Origin: Tenodera sinensis
Lineage: Eukaryota > Arthropoda > Insecta > Mantodea > Mantidae
Assembly (NCBI GenBank): GCA_030765045.1
Contig: CM060974.1
Span: 47,410,839 to 47,474,838, forward strand
DNA length: 64,000 bases
Reading direction: 5' to 3'
The translations under genes were made by a program, and so were the position numbers. Positions 1 to 10,522 of the stretch are shown one piece after another. Numbering within the stretch: position 1 is the first letter of the stretch; every line of letters begins with the position of its first letter. The notes below the pieces were generated by a model. That model made no database searches and was not told the origin of the DNA. It worked only from the letters and a program-made list of their open reading frames with translations.

Positions 1-82
1 ACCATGATTGAAACTATTAATTTTACCATCCATTCATTACCTATGTTAAAAAAACAAACCTCAAGTGTTGCGCTCTGCTTTA

Positions 83-246
<164 letters not shown>

Positions 247-950
247 TTGGAATATATTTTGTCGGGGTGAGTGATTGGAGTTTAAGTACCCAGCTAGAAT
301 CACCAGCTACATCATTTGGGCTAACTTTATGGGTGATCATAAATGTTGTGAAATCTGAAATATCCTTGTTAGGGAGAAGTAGTATTGTGTTCCACACAAA
401 AATTTGTATATAAATTTCTCCAGAAATACATAATTGAGGTCTTTTGAACAGCAATAGAGAAAATTTTGAAATGCATCTGCATTATGTCTTGAGAACTGAA
501 AAGATCAAAACTGAAAAGTCAAATGAAAATCAACTTCTTATCATGTGTATGAGTAGTGCTCTTAATTAAGTACTAAACTATTCCTTTTGCTTCCCAGTAT
601 TTTGGGACTATATCTTATTGACTCGATATTTTCACATGTAGGTGGTGATTAAGTTGATTACGAACCTTTTGCTGCTGCATAAAGGGAAAATCTCCTCCAC
701 CTTTGCATGCATATGTACATGTTTTTATTACCTAAAAGGTATCTCTTAGAAGTTTTGATTTAATTAATATATGTTTAATGTATTTTCTAAAGCGCGTCTC
801 ACCCTTAAAAGACAGTACACGTTAAATGGAGCGCAGTGTTGCAACATGTACTAGTTGCGAATCTTTCTCCGCGAGCGACTCGAGGTGGCCTGAGTCCTGT
901 ACTTAGTCCTTCAATTGCTGCTTGATGAGACGGGCACTTTTAACTTTGGT
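247..950. other. No gene seen
   Basis: AT-rich unique-looking sequence. I see no convincing coding frame, terminal repeat or tRNA-like element here. Confidence 0.5.
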
Positions 951-954
951 ATCC

Positions 955-1505
955 CTCCACGCCTTTGTTACTGTATGACCTAAATTTACAAATGATCGTC
1001 TGTATAAACAATTGATTTCCCCTGGTCCCTAAACCTTTTACGTCTTTTAGATATTTATGTCGCCAACTGATGATATCGATATCGTCTCTTTCTATTAATA
1101 TGCACTTGTTACCCCTTCTTTCATATTCGAACCACAAATCAGAGTGGCCCTTGAGAAATTTGGTAGGGTCTCATCACTGTTGAATCGTGACAAAAGTATA
1201 TTCAGCGTGGGTGGAATATTTGCAAACTGTAAAGAATGAACAATTCGCCGCACTCCACCTTGCACTATTCAATCATATTGCGTTAACCTAGCGTTTTGTG
1301 TAGTCCCGCCCTTTTTGCTTTCTTTTTCGATGGCGTTCTTAGAGGTCCTTTCATTAGTTCCTTTTTAATCATACACACTACTGCTTCTGAACACCCGATA
1401 GCCTTAGCTGTTTCTTTTACTGCCTTACACGCATTTTGGTTCAAAAATAATCTAACACATTCATAATTATTTGGCGTTCCTTACTTCTTAATTTACCAAC
1501 ATATC
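955..1505 (-). pseudogene. Decayed DDE transposase, same superfamily as the one at 28505
   Basis: Read on the minus strand, two stretches match the order of the better preserved transposase at 28505-29947. About 1500-1300 gives an N-terminal helix-turn-helix-like part that includes ERQIIMNVLDYF, KETAKAIGCSEAVVCMIKKE and LRTPSKKK. The 28505 protein has EKQIVLNVFNKL and LRTPRKNRKKRK at the same places. About 1137-990 gives CILIERDDIDIISWRHKYL, which parallels NVIIDREDIVLWRRRYL. The DETW segment carrying the first catalytic Asp should follow but is not readable. Stops and frameshifts interrupt the frame and the C-terminal half is missing. It is a different, older lineage than the 28505 copy. No inverted repeats or TSD were found. 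Confidence 0.72.
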
Positions 1506-2780
1506 GTCTCTTCCTAGCTTCCCCCTCCATAACTACAGATATTCACAAAAATATTAAACAAATAACGTAATAACAGCTCACAGTTACACACACGGCTTCT
1601 TTCGAACTAATGTTAGTGCTGCTCCTTATACTATCTTCAGTGTCACGCCTGACGCTGAATAGATGAATACCTTTTGTTTGCCTTACTGGGTAAAAGAAAG
1701 AAGTTACTGCCTTTTGGTTTATTTTAAAAACTTTCTCCAACCTTCCTCAACATTTGTTCTCGCTGGTTCCCTGATGTAAACTCAATAACAAAAAAGTTTC
1801 ACACTGCGTAACTTTTGCAGTGCACATATATAAAATTTTCCGAAAACATTTAATTTAAAAAATTATAACACTTAACTGTGTAAACATAGAGAATTCTAAG
1901 TAAGCAGGTAGTAGCACTATAGTTTACTCTACCTAAGAAAAAAATATAGATGCATTCTAGCAGTTAGTTTGTTAGTGCGTGATGAGTGTAGAAACAGCAA
2001 ATATCGGACTTCTATTGAAAAACACGTTTTCTGAAGAAATTTGGACCTATAGAAATGTATAATGACTCTGAAAAGGATATAACCTGATATAGAAAAAAAT
2101 TCTGCATAGGATAATGTGTTCAAACCTGAAATTTATAACAAATGAATATTTATACCATGCTATTAGGAATCTGGCAACAGAGCGAGGGTAGAAAAGGACG
2201 CGGCTAATGGCAACTTGTATGCGCTAGATAGAGACAGAGATGTCCCATTTAACTCCATACTGTCTTCTAAGAGTGAAACGCTATATAATAACATTTATAT
2301 TTGTATTTTCTGTGAAGACTGCTCATTCCAAACAAACAAAATAAACTACTGTTCCACCATGGGATAGAGACATAACATTACTAAATACAGTATTTTAATT
2401 TTGATAAACACCCAATTTGTGAAATACATTTTGATAATAATTATTTGTGGGGTTGTGTTTGGTTTTTACTGTTAATTTGAAATTTCATCTGCTTCCTGCT
2501 ATTACAGAAAATCTCGAAGATAGTGCAATTCTCAATCCATGTAACAAAAATTGCTTGTATTGCAAGTATTAGAAGGTTATTACCATTAACATGCTTTTCA
2601 TTTGAAAGGGTTCAGGTTTACGAATTTAATTCAGTTGTAATGAATAACATAGTTGCTTTACATGAAGAATTTATAGCTACATTATGCATTTTTGAGCATG
2701 TAAATTTTGTTAGAAAACAGAGGTCCTGCGTTCAGATTTAATTTTTCAGATATTTCTACATTGTTAACTTCTCCAACATT
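1506..2780. other. No gene seen
   Basis: AT-rich sequence with only short, low-complexity frames. The region upstream of 2785 should hold the 5' exons of the zinc-finger gene if it was ever complete. I could not find counterparts of the acidic exon or the 32-nt microexon seen at 46261 and 55284. Confidence 0.45.
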
Positions 2781-2918
2781 TCAGATTACAGAAGAAGTTT
2801 CTGGTGCTTGCAGTTGTCAATCAGCATTGCTTGCTGCTGAAGTCTCAGGAAGAGGCACAAGAGTCTATAAAGGAAGAGTCACCTTCAATATTAACATCAG
2901 AGAAGTGAAGTCACAGAA

Positions 2919-3662
2919 ATGGCAGCTGCAGAAGGAAAAGTTCTCTCAGTACAAACTGATGAATGCAGTGATGAGGAGGATAATATACATAAACCTTTCT
3001 GCGTGAAACAAAAGAGCTTAACGCATAAGCACAGTAGGGCACATACGTGTAAAATATGCAACAAGAGCTTTACTCAGTTGTCACATTTAAAAAGGCATAA
3101 TTCAATTCACGAGGGTAAAAAGCCGTACCAGTGTAAAATTTGCAAGAAGAGATTTACCCAGTCAGGAGACTTGAAACGGCATAATTTGATTCATGAGGGT
3201 AAGAAGCCACACAAGTGTGCTACTTGTGGTAAGAGCTTTACTCTCTTGGGAGATTTGAGACGACATAATTTTATTCATGAGGATAAGAAGCCACACCTAT
3301 GTACCTCTTGTGGCAAGAGCTTTACGCAATTAAGACATTTGAAACGACATAGCCTGTATATTCACAAGGATCAGAAGCCACACCGTTGTATAAAGTGCAA
3401 TAAGAGCTTTTCTTATTTAGGAGATTTGAATCGACATAATTTGATCCATGATAGTAAAAAGCTGCACCAGTGTATAACTTGTGAGAAAAGCTTTATTTAC
3501 TCTTCAAAGTTGAAAAGGCATAGTTTAATTCATGAGGGTAAAAAGCCTTATCACTGTAAAACTTGTGGTAAAAGCTTTACTCAGTTATCACATTTGAAAA
3601 GGCATGATTTGATTCACAAGATCAGAAGGCCACCAGTAGAAACTTGTGATAATAATGCGTAA
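2919..3662 (+). CDS. C2H2 zinc-finger protein, seven fingers, truncated in finger 8
   Basis: The 247-residue frame holds seven C-X2-C-X12-H-X3-H fingers from about residue 45 to 235; finger 4 has four residues between its histidines. Linkers are of the form HEGKKPH instead of the common HTGEKP, as in the gene at 57917. The product is expected to be a nuclear DNA-binding protein. A splice acceptor-like tract ending at 2784 (CATTTCAG) matches the acceptor of the homologous exon at 57917. The sequence between 2785 and the ATG at 2919, however, needs at least one frameshift to match that exon, so the start at 2919 may be a rescue start. The frame ends at TAA 3660-3662, just inside an insertion that cuts finger 8. 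Dead fingers continue at 4595-5265. The protein is therefore a shortened remnant and may be a pseudogene. Confidence 0.75.
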   Translation: MAAAEGKVLSVQTDECSDEEDNIHKPFCVKQKSLTHKHSRAHTCKICNKSFTQLSHLKRHNSIHEGKKPYQCKICKKRFTQSGDLKRHNLIHEGKKPHKCATCGKSFTLLGDLRRHNFIHEDKKPHLCTSCGKSFTQLRHLKRHSLYIHKDQKPHRCIKCNKSFSYLGDLNRHNLIHDSKKLHQCITCEKSFIYSSKLKRHSLIHEGKKPYHCKTCGKSFTQLSHLKRHDLIHKIRRPPVETCDNNA

Positions 3663-4594
3663 GCTTTCACGATCGGTGTCATAAAATACAGAATGAATAT
3701 CCAAGCTTGTGGGTCGTGGTCCAGTGGAAGTTCTTCTTCCAGACGTGTCGTTCGAAGCTGCGTCGAACATCATCAGAGGTGTGACGGTAGTATTCTGCTA
3801 CTCTCGTCGAACTGATACGGAGCCGTTTGGTTCCACAGGTTTTATACACTGCTAAGTGTATAAAACCTGCTCCTTGACAGAGCCACATGAGTACAAAATT
3901 CTGTGAACACCCGCAGAAGAGAGTGGTTCTTTTGGATCTTTTGCTGAATTTAGCATGTTCTGTATTTGTTGTGTGGGTTTATAGATGGCGTGGATGTCTA
4001 TATAGGGATCTCACAACGTACGGTGCATTACAGCACACAAGAGATGCCGTTTGGGACAAACAGAAAAGTGAGCAGTCGTGGAATACGCATTACTAGCGCC
4101 GGAGGAACACGTTATACATTATTCAGACACATCTATTCTGTCCTCCACAGTTCATTATTACGCCTGGTTAAGTCGTGAAACCATAGAGATTGTCACACAT
4201 AATGATAATCCCAACAGGAAGGAAGAAACAAAGCGCTTACATAAACCTTGGCATCCAGCATTATACAAAGCACACATAAAACCTGACCGGAGACAAATTC
4301 AGAATCATACGCCATCAGTAGCTTCAGCTGTAATAAATGCCAGCCCTTCGACAACAATGGAAGTAGCCCTAATCTTAAGCCAGCTCATGAGGCAGCCAAG
4401 TCAAAAAACAAAGACCAGACCAACCGCTATATGTTCACACATGCTAAGCATATAAAACCTGTGAGACCAAACACTTCGTATCAGCTCGCCGAGAGTAGCA
4501 GGATAATACGGTCACACTACGAATGTTTGACGCAGCTGGAAGAAGAATTTCCACTAGACCACGGCTCACAAGCTCGAATATTCATTCCGTATTT
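3655..4594 (+). mobile_element. Foldback insertion with Penelope-like coding fragment
   Basis: The insertion is flanked by the 12-bp direct repeat CTTGTGATAATA (3643-3654 and 4595-4606), the sequence of the interrupted zinc finger. Inside, 3684 to about 3870 is an imperfect inverted copy of about 4437-4594: AAATACAGAATGAATATCC on the left against AAATACGGAATGAATATTC read on the opposite strand from the right. About 29 bp precede the left arm and have no partner on the right. In the loop, the frame at 4078-4455 contains LSRETIEIVTHNDNPNRKEE followed by a WHPAL segment. This resembles the tail that follows the GIY-YIG domain in Penelope-like retroelements. Those elements are known to carry direct or inverted terminal repeats and 5' truncations. 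The Penelope assignment is from memory of the family and is moderate. Confidence 0.6.
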
Positions 4595-5265
4595 CTTGTG
4601 ATAATAGCTTTACTCAGTGTCATATTTAAACAGAATTTGATTCACGAGTGTAAGAAGTAGTGATGGGTTGAGTGCATTACTCAAGTAGATCTACTGATTC
4701 CTCAGTCACAGTTTTTTCAAGAAACGTTTTAATCTCTTATTGATAGACTCAAAAAAGTATTACACATTGTCAGAAGCCAAAAGACTTGTAACGAGAGCTT
4801 TACTCATTTAGGGTATTTCAAACATAAACATTTGACTAAGAGCCTTGTGATATGAACTTTGCGTAGCAGTGAAATTTGAACTTACTAAATTTGATTTACG
4901 AGGCGACTGAGTCTGTAAGCTTTACTCAGGATATTTCATATACATTTGATTCACGAGAATAAAAAGGCATTCTAGTGTACATTTTCTCATAAAAGCTTTG
5001 CCCAGGAGACTTGAAACAAATTAATTTTCTTCATAAGGGTAAGAAGCTACACCAGTGTACAACTTGTGATGAGCCCCACTCACTTGTCACATTTGAAAGA
5101 ACATAATTTGATTCATGAGAATAAGAAGGTCCAGTAGTGTAAATCTTGTGATAAAAGCTTTACTCTGGTGTCACATTTGAAAGAGCCTAATTTGATTCAT
5201 GGGTAAGAATGCCACCAGTTGAAACTTGTGATAATAGCTTACCTAGATGTCTCATCTAAAAAGAT
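4595..5265 (+). pseudogene. Dead C2H2 finger array downstream of the interrupted gene
   Basis: Fragments of finger coding sequence recur with stops and frameshifts: TGTGATAATAGCTTTACTC at 4598, AACGAGAGCTTTACTCA at 4789, ATAAAAGCTTTGCCCAG near 4991, GATAAAAGCTTTACTCTGG at 5151 and GATAATAGCTTACC near 5230. Spacer-like pieces such as TTTGATTCATGAG sit between them. This is the former 3' part of the gene at 2919, now released from selection after the insertion at 3655. Two copies of a roughly 135-bp non-finger unit interrupt it (about 4657-4795 and 5268-5400). Confidence 0.8.
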
Positions 5266-5400
5266 AAGAAGTAGTGACGGGATTAGTGCATTATGTTAGG
5301 TATCTACTGATAACTCGAGTCCTTTCAACAAATGATTGTTATTGTAATTTATTGTTGATAGACTCGAACTATTACACATTGTCAGAAGCTGAAAGAAGTA
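4657..5400 (+). repeat. Pair of about 135-bp inserts at equivalent positions in the finger array
   Basis: Unit 1 (about 4657-4795) and unit 2 (about 5268-5400) both begin AAGTAGTGAYGGG, contain a GATAGACTC segment and end CACATTGTCAGAAG. Both start at the GTAAGAAG or ATAAGAAG spacer codons of a finger. The AGAAG at both ends could be a short duplication from a small DNA transposon, but no clear inverted ends are visible. Confidence 0.6.
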
Positions 5401-6890
5401 TTTACCAAAGAGTACAAAATCATCTATAAGTAAAACGTGTTTAATGAGACTTGATGAGATTTATTTTATAACCACTTGTACGGATTCAATTTAAACACCT
5501 TTTCATATAATAAGTGCTCCAATATAACGATCAGTATTAACTGTTCAGTCATTCATATACTATTGAAATTTCATACTATGTCTATAGTTATATAAATCTA
5601 AATCACAAATTGTTATATTTACAATTTAAAAAATTGGTTGATATGGATATGAAGAAAATATAGTTGAAATATTTTTATTAATAAACACATTTGTAGAATG
5701 AAGGCTATGGGTGTTATTTGTGTTTCTTGTACATTGCCTCTGTAAAATTAAAATCCTGTTAATATGTATCTGTAGAGCACCACCCTAAACTTCCAAACGA
5801 CAACTGAGGTGCGAAAAAATAAGATAGCAGCTGTATGTTCATTCACATACCTTTTCGTGAATCTGATACGGTGTCCCGTGCGTAATAAGATATCTATAAT
5901 TTAACTAGATATTTCCATATATTAGAATAAGTTTCATATAGGTCAAGAATTCCTCATTTCACCAGAGTGCAAGAACGGCAGCGACATACTGACGCCGGGA
6001 ATAATAAAACTATATAGCATCCTCTTTGTAGACTTATTCTTGTGCAAAAGTCATAAAACATCATAAATTGTTGGCAGAGCGTCTGTTGAATTTACCGTTA
6101 TATGACAAGAGGGAGTGGGGGGTGGGAGGGGCAGCAATTTCACACGCTTACCCACTGAGAAATCCCGAAACAACTAAATTTAAAATATACCCATTCTAGG
6201 CAACCAATAAAAATGCAATATTTTGGCAAGCTAGAGTGGGGAGGTTTGAATTAGTTTTTAACAGGGCAGTCTGGCTACAGTCCTACAGAGAACACGACGT
6301 AAAAGTATCTTTATGCGATAGAGTGAAAGTTTCAGTGCTATAAGACAAGGTATGAACAGGAAACAAAAAGTGTACGCTACAAGATAACTTTCGACATTAG
6401 ACAAAATTTGAACAGCAAAATTTATTTCGATTCTTTTTCGGCGTCAGGCTACATTCTATCCAAGATTCATTTAGGCCATATCATCTTATGTTTATGGGGC
6501 TACATACGTTCTTGATGACGATGAAGTGAGGCTCAGGATACCGAATCATTTGGCATATTTATTGAAAGTCCGTCTATATTTTTAATTTACAGGGTATTCA
6601 AGTTTTAGCTGCTGAAAATTGTAATAAAAGTGCAATTGTTTTTCCCTTCATTTCGTGTATTAATACTTCTTTCAATCCACTGTCCAATAGCCACTCATTT
6701 TTTCCACGACCCATTTAGCAGTCTCAAAGATAGCCGAGGCAAGAACAAGACCCAACTACGAGAACACTATTAATTTGACACAAAAGTCAATAAATATATA
6801 GGCGCCCTAAATTCAAACAATTTACGTCGTAAATCCAAAAATATGTTTATATGCTTATTGAAATATATTTAGTATTTCCAGTTCCACTGA
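5401..6890. other. No gene seen
   Basis: AT-rich with a short G-rich patch near 6109-6130. No credible coding frame, RNA gene or mobile-element end was recognised. Confidence 0.45.
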
Positions 6891-6894
6891 ACAA

Positions 6895-7685
6895 TTAGTT
6901 GCTAGCTTTTGGTAGTAGTTTCACCTTTCCACTACGGAGTATTGATGGAAGCAGTTTCAATGTTTTACCCCTGGGTATTGGTGGAAGCAATTCCACTTTT
7001 CCAATATGAGGTATTTGTGAAAGTAGTTTCACTTATACACCCCAGAGTGTTGTAAAAGTAATCCCACTGTGGAGTATTGGTAAAAGTAGTTACAGTATTT
7101 TACAATGGAGTATTGCTAGAAGTACAGCACTAAAACTCTACCAATACTTCAGAGTTAAATGTTAGAGCTGCTTCCTCAAATACTCCGGTGTAAAACCCTG
7201 GAAGTGCCTCCAATACCCCAAGGTCAGACACAGGAACTGCTCGTCTTAATACTACGAAGTAAAACAGTGGAAGAGCTTCTACCAATGCTCCAGAGAAAAC
7301 AGGAGAACTGCGTATGCCGATACTTCAGAGTAAAACACTGGAAGTACTTCCACCAATACTTCAAGGTAAAACACCGGTACTGCTTACGCTAATACTTGGG
7401 AGTGAAACAGTAAAGAGCTTCTGCAAATACCCTTGACTGAAACACAGGAACTTTGGAGTAAAACAGTGGAAGTGTTTCTACCAATACTCCAGAGTTAAAC
7501 GCTGGAACTGCTTACGGCAATACTTTCTAGTAAAACAATGGAAGTCCTACCAGTGCTCCAGAATAAAACAAAACTGCTACCAATGATTTGGAGCAAAGCT
7601 GTGACAGTGCTTCTACCAATACTTCAGAGTAAATCACGGCAACTCCTTATCTCAATAGTTTAGAATAAAACAATGGAAATGCTTC
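6895..7685. repeat. Degenerate minisatellite arranged as two opposed arrays
   Basis: A unit of about 36-38 bp repeats roughly twenty times. From about 7130 to 7685 the units read like GTAAAACACTGGAAGTACTT followed by CCACCAATACTTCAGA. From about 6895 to 7125 the same unit is on the other strand (GGAGTATTGGTAAAAGTAG and similar), so the array flips near 7125-7140. ORFs over the array are only translations of the repeat. Two diverged units reappear at about 8815-8915. Confidence 0.8.
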
Positions 7686-7960
7686 TGCTTTCTGTTCACC
7701 AGCTTATGGTCTTAGGGGACTGAAGGGATGAGAGACGTTCCACGATAGTATAACCCGAGATTTGTAAACTTCGTAGATAACGTTGAGGCTGGTTAGGTTG
7801 CCAACTTACCTCCAATGTTATTCCCGCTATGTGTGCTCGCTAATATGCTAAAACCTTGTAATTTAGGTTAAAAGTTGGACGAGTCACTAGCGTTATTTCG
7901 GAAATAAACAAATGGGTGTAGAAGTAGATAAATGTCCGCCTAGGAGTGGCGTGAAATCTT
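7686..7960. other. No gene seen
   Basis: Short anonymous stretch between the minisatellite and the transposase fossil. Confidence 0.45.
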
Positions 7961-7966
7961 ATTATA

Positions 7967-8570
7967 TTGTGGTTGCAGAACAAAGGGTTTCAGAGTGACA
8001 GTTCCATGTGTAAAACAGATGTTTACATGATGATTGATACAAACAAACCTAAAGAGGTTTCTAAAGCGCGCGCATTTTGGGTTTCATTGGGCCACGGAGC
8101 CTGCCTCGATAGCGTGATGGTTAGCGTGTCTGTCTCACGTTCAAGAGGTCGCGAGTTCGAATCTCGCCTAGGGTAAGTTATCCGAGTAAGTTTTTCCCGA
8201 AGTTTTCCCTTATTCTGAGAAGAGGAATGTCGGGTAACTTAAAGCTCCATGGACCTCGGACTCATTTGATCATTTCACGCGTTTCATTCATTCACCGTCC
8301 GGTATGACATTAGGTTGGGGGACGTTCATTTAAAATAAATAAATAAAAATTGGGCGAACGTCATTTGCTTATCCCCATATACGTGTGATCTCAATCCCAT
8401 AGAATTAGCTTGGGCCAAGGTAAAACGAACCGTTAAATAAATGTAACAGGTGACTTTTCCTTACAGGAATTGGACGATATAAAGCTTGAGGTTATATCAC
8501 TTGTAAACAAAACAGGCCGAAAGGGTCTTTCAAAACATATAGAATAGGTAGAAAATGATCAGTGGGAGAA
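7967..8570 (+). pseudogene. DDE transposase C-terminal fossil split by a SINE
   Basis: Before the SINE the frame reads WLQNKGFQSDSSMCKTDV and further residues, matching the WLTSHNLPFCESDVKAELL segment of the 28505 transposase. After the SINE (from 8356) it resumes as NVICLSPYTCDLNPIELAWA, the NPIE block holding the third catalytic acidic residue of this DDE family. Then VENDQWEKEE parallels the IEQENEMW tail. Joining the flanks across the SINE and its TSD keeps the homologous order. The N-terminal and first catalytic blocks are missing and stops are present, so it is not functional. Confidence 0.78.
8093..8348 (+). mobile_element. tRNA-derived SINE with 7-bp TSD
   Basis: The head contains a tRNA-like segment with a pol III A-box-like run (GCGTGATGGTTAGCGTGTC) and a B box (GAGTTCGAATCTC). 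The body follows, and the tail is AAATAAATAAATAAAA. The TSD ATTGGGC is at 8086-8092 and 8349-8355. It sits inside a dead transposase gene and is therefore younger than that gene. Confidence 0.9.
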
Positions 8571-8814
8571 AGAGGAGTAGTTGAAAACAACGTTTATATT
8601 TTATAAGCTAAATAAACTACATAAACTAAAAGTAACATTTAAGTTTTGTTATTTTGAGTGACTTCCTTGATTTGATCTAGCGTGAATACACATTCCAAGG
8701 TTGGTAACATTATCGTGCACTCTCGCTTCAGACTTCTCTTGTTTACTTGGAATTGTTTACCGACGTACTCACCTGCTGCAATCCTCCCAGGGACCATGAG
8801 TTGGTGAACAAACT

Positions 8815-8915
8815 GTACCATTACTCTGCAGTAAAACACTTGATCTCCTTTCCTTAATGCTAAGCAGTAAAACGCTGGAGCTACTCTCCTCAATTCTCTG
8901 GACTAGAGCAGAGAA
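8815..8915 (+). repeat. Two diverged units of the 36-38 bp minisatellite
   Basis: TACCATTACTCTGCAGTAAA and CTTAATGCTAAGCAGTAAAA, each followed by an ACRCTKG-like stretch, match the unit found at 7130-7685 about 1.2 kb away. Confidence 0.55.
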
Positions 8916-9579
8916 AGTTATTTCACCTATATCCTGTAGTACAGAGTTTATTAAAAAAAAAAAAGACCGACCTTTTGCTATAACATCGTTCCCAACGTTT
9001 CTTTCATTTTGAAAAGCCTTCTGGAGCGCATTTTCTGGGATGTCACACACGTCTCTTCTTGCATTGTGCTAAATCTTCTTTGTGGTTTAGAAACCACATC
9101 CAGTAAGCTTGCTGTTTACACCTACCTACATGGTTCGTGGTGCATGGTTCATCTGTTTTATTATGCATAGTCAAGAACAAAAGAGAAGAGCATTAATAAT
9201 TTTATCAGTCGATTGTAAATGACGCTATCGGTTTAAAATGTATGACAATTCAGGATTAAATGTAATTGTGACTTGTATAGTTAATTATTATGCTTTTTAA
9301 AGCATTTTCTGGTGACACCAGTAGCCAATTTGCTTCAGCAACAGTTTTACAAGACAAAATATACGTAAATGTGAATGCAGAAGTATTTGTAGGTTATGCT
9401 ACCCGCAAAAAAGAATCTCTATTAATTTTAAGGCTAAAAGTTAAACCACAGGGTAAATTTTATTGTAGGAAGTTGTAACATTTGCTGTACAGCAATACCT
9501 GGTTAATATCGCTGCTACATGTTGAAACTACAATTAGGAGAAATACGAGAGTGATTCCGAAAGCAATACCAATGTCTTA
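8916..9579. other. No gene seen
   Basis: Anonymous AT-rich sequence. The 62-codon frame at 9290-9478 has no recognisable feature. Confidence 0.45.
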
Positions 9580-10075
9580 TTACTTTCTGTACTACATGTA
9601 GTAAGGAAAGTATTGTATTCGACTCAAAATTTTGATATCGAGATCTCACAGGAAATAAATGTTATGAGGCCGCCTGAATCCAAAAAAATTAAAACATTTT
9701 TTTTTAGGAAAAGGTCCGCCTTTTCGCGGGCGCTGGTTTGTGTGTCAACAGCATAACTCAGAAACGAAGAGTCGGTTAAAAACCTTAGTATATAAGCTTA
9801 ATATCTTTCAGGGATGTGACACGAAAATTCTGAAGAGAATTCCTCTACCTTAAACTACCTTCACATGGGAAAAGTTTAGACAGTTTTTTATTTCTCAAAA
9901 ATGGCTCTAACGATTTTCATTAAAGATATGTTATATGTTCAAGATATCTTTATGGCAAATGAAATGTATATTTACAATTTGCTGTCTAGAGCTCGCGTAG
10001 TCTTAATGACTTTTGCGTTACTAGTAAACAGTAAGAGCTAGACCGAATCTTACTATATGAAGATCTCATATAAAT
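9580..10075 (-). repeat. Dispersed repeat R, copy 1 (diverged)
   Basis: This copy begins TACTTTCTGTACTACATGTA and follows the whole order of landmarks of the family defined at 11952-12635, on the opposite strand. In order these are the GGAAAGTATTGTATTC block, the GAATCCAAAAA block, AGCATAACTCAGAAACGAA, GGCTCTAACGATTTTCATT and the TGACTTTTGCG segment. It is the most diverged of the long copies. Confidence 0.8.
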
Positions 10076-10114
10076 AAACATGAGTAAATTAATAGCCAGA
10101 GAATCCAACAATTG

Positions 10115-10522
10115 GTGACCCCGACGTTATAAGAAACAGAAACCGACGTAGTTTAAAGTATACCTACGTAATAAGCAGAAGCCGACATGAGCATGGAGAA
10201 GAAAAATGGAAGAAACGGTGAAAATGAAGTAAAACAACTCCTAGTACTACAGGTAACCTTGAACTAGATACGGTGAGTGTGAAATTGCCTCCATTTTGGG
10301 TGGGAAAAGTCAGAAATTTGGTTTTGTCAGGCTGAGGCTTAATTTCTAATCGCCGGCATAACTACCGAAGAAACTAAATTCAACTAACTTCTTGCGCAGT
10401 TAGAGCAGAGATTTGTTGAAAACATATGGTACTAAGTTACAAGCACCGAAATGAATAGAATAAATATTCCCTTGCTAAAGAAAGACTTAATGTTATTAAA
10501 GCAAGTGAAGAACGCCAAATAA
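10115..10522 (+). pseudogene. Ty3/gypsy primer-binding site and gag fragment
   Basis: TGGTGACCCCGACGT at 10123-10137 is a typical insect LTR-retrotransposon primer-binding-site motif. From about 10262 the frames read VSVKLPPFWVGK, then KYSLAKERLN near 10470, motifs of the N-terminal gag of Ty3/gypsy-type elements. Several stops and frameshifts are present. The gene breaks off at about 10522 where dispersed repeat R begins. The pol relic at 12660-13640 may be the other half of the same element. The upstream LTR could not be delimited. Confidence 0.65.

Noticed and set aside
3684..4594. Hammerhead ribozyme in the arms of the Penelope-like insert
   Set aside because: Some Penelope-like elements carry one, and CTGATACGGAG / CTGATACGAAG looked suggestive, but the required CTGATGA and GAAA core is not present.
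6109..6131. G-rich run as a G-quadruplex or regulatory site
   Set aside because: The run is short and isolated with no gene nearby, so a functional claim would be unsupported.
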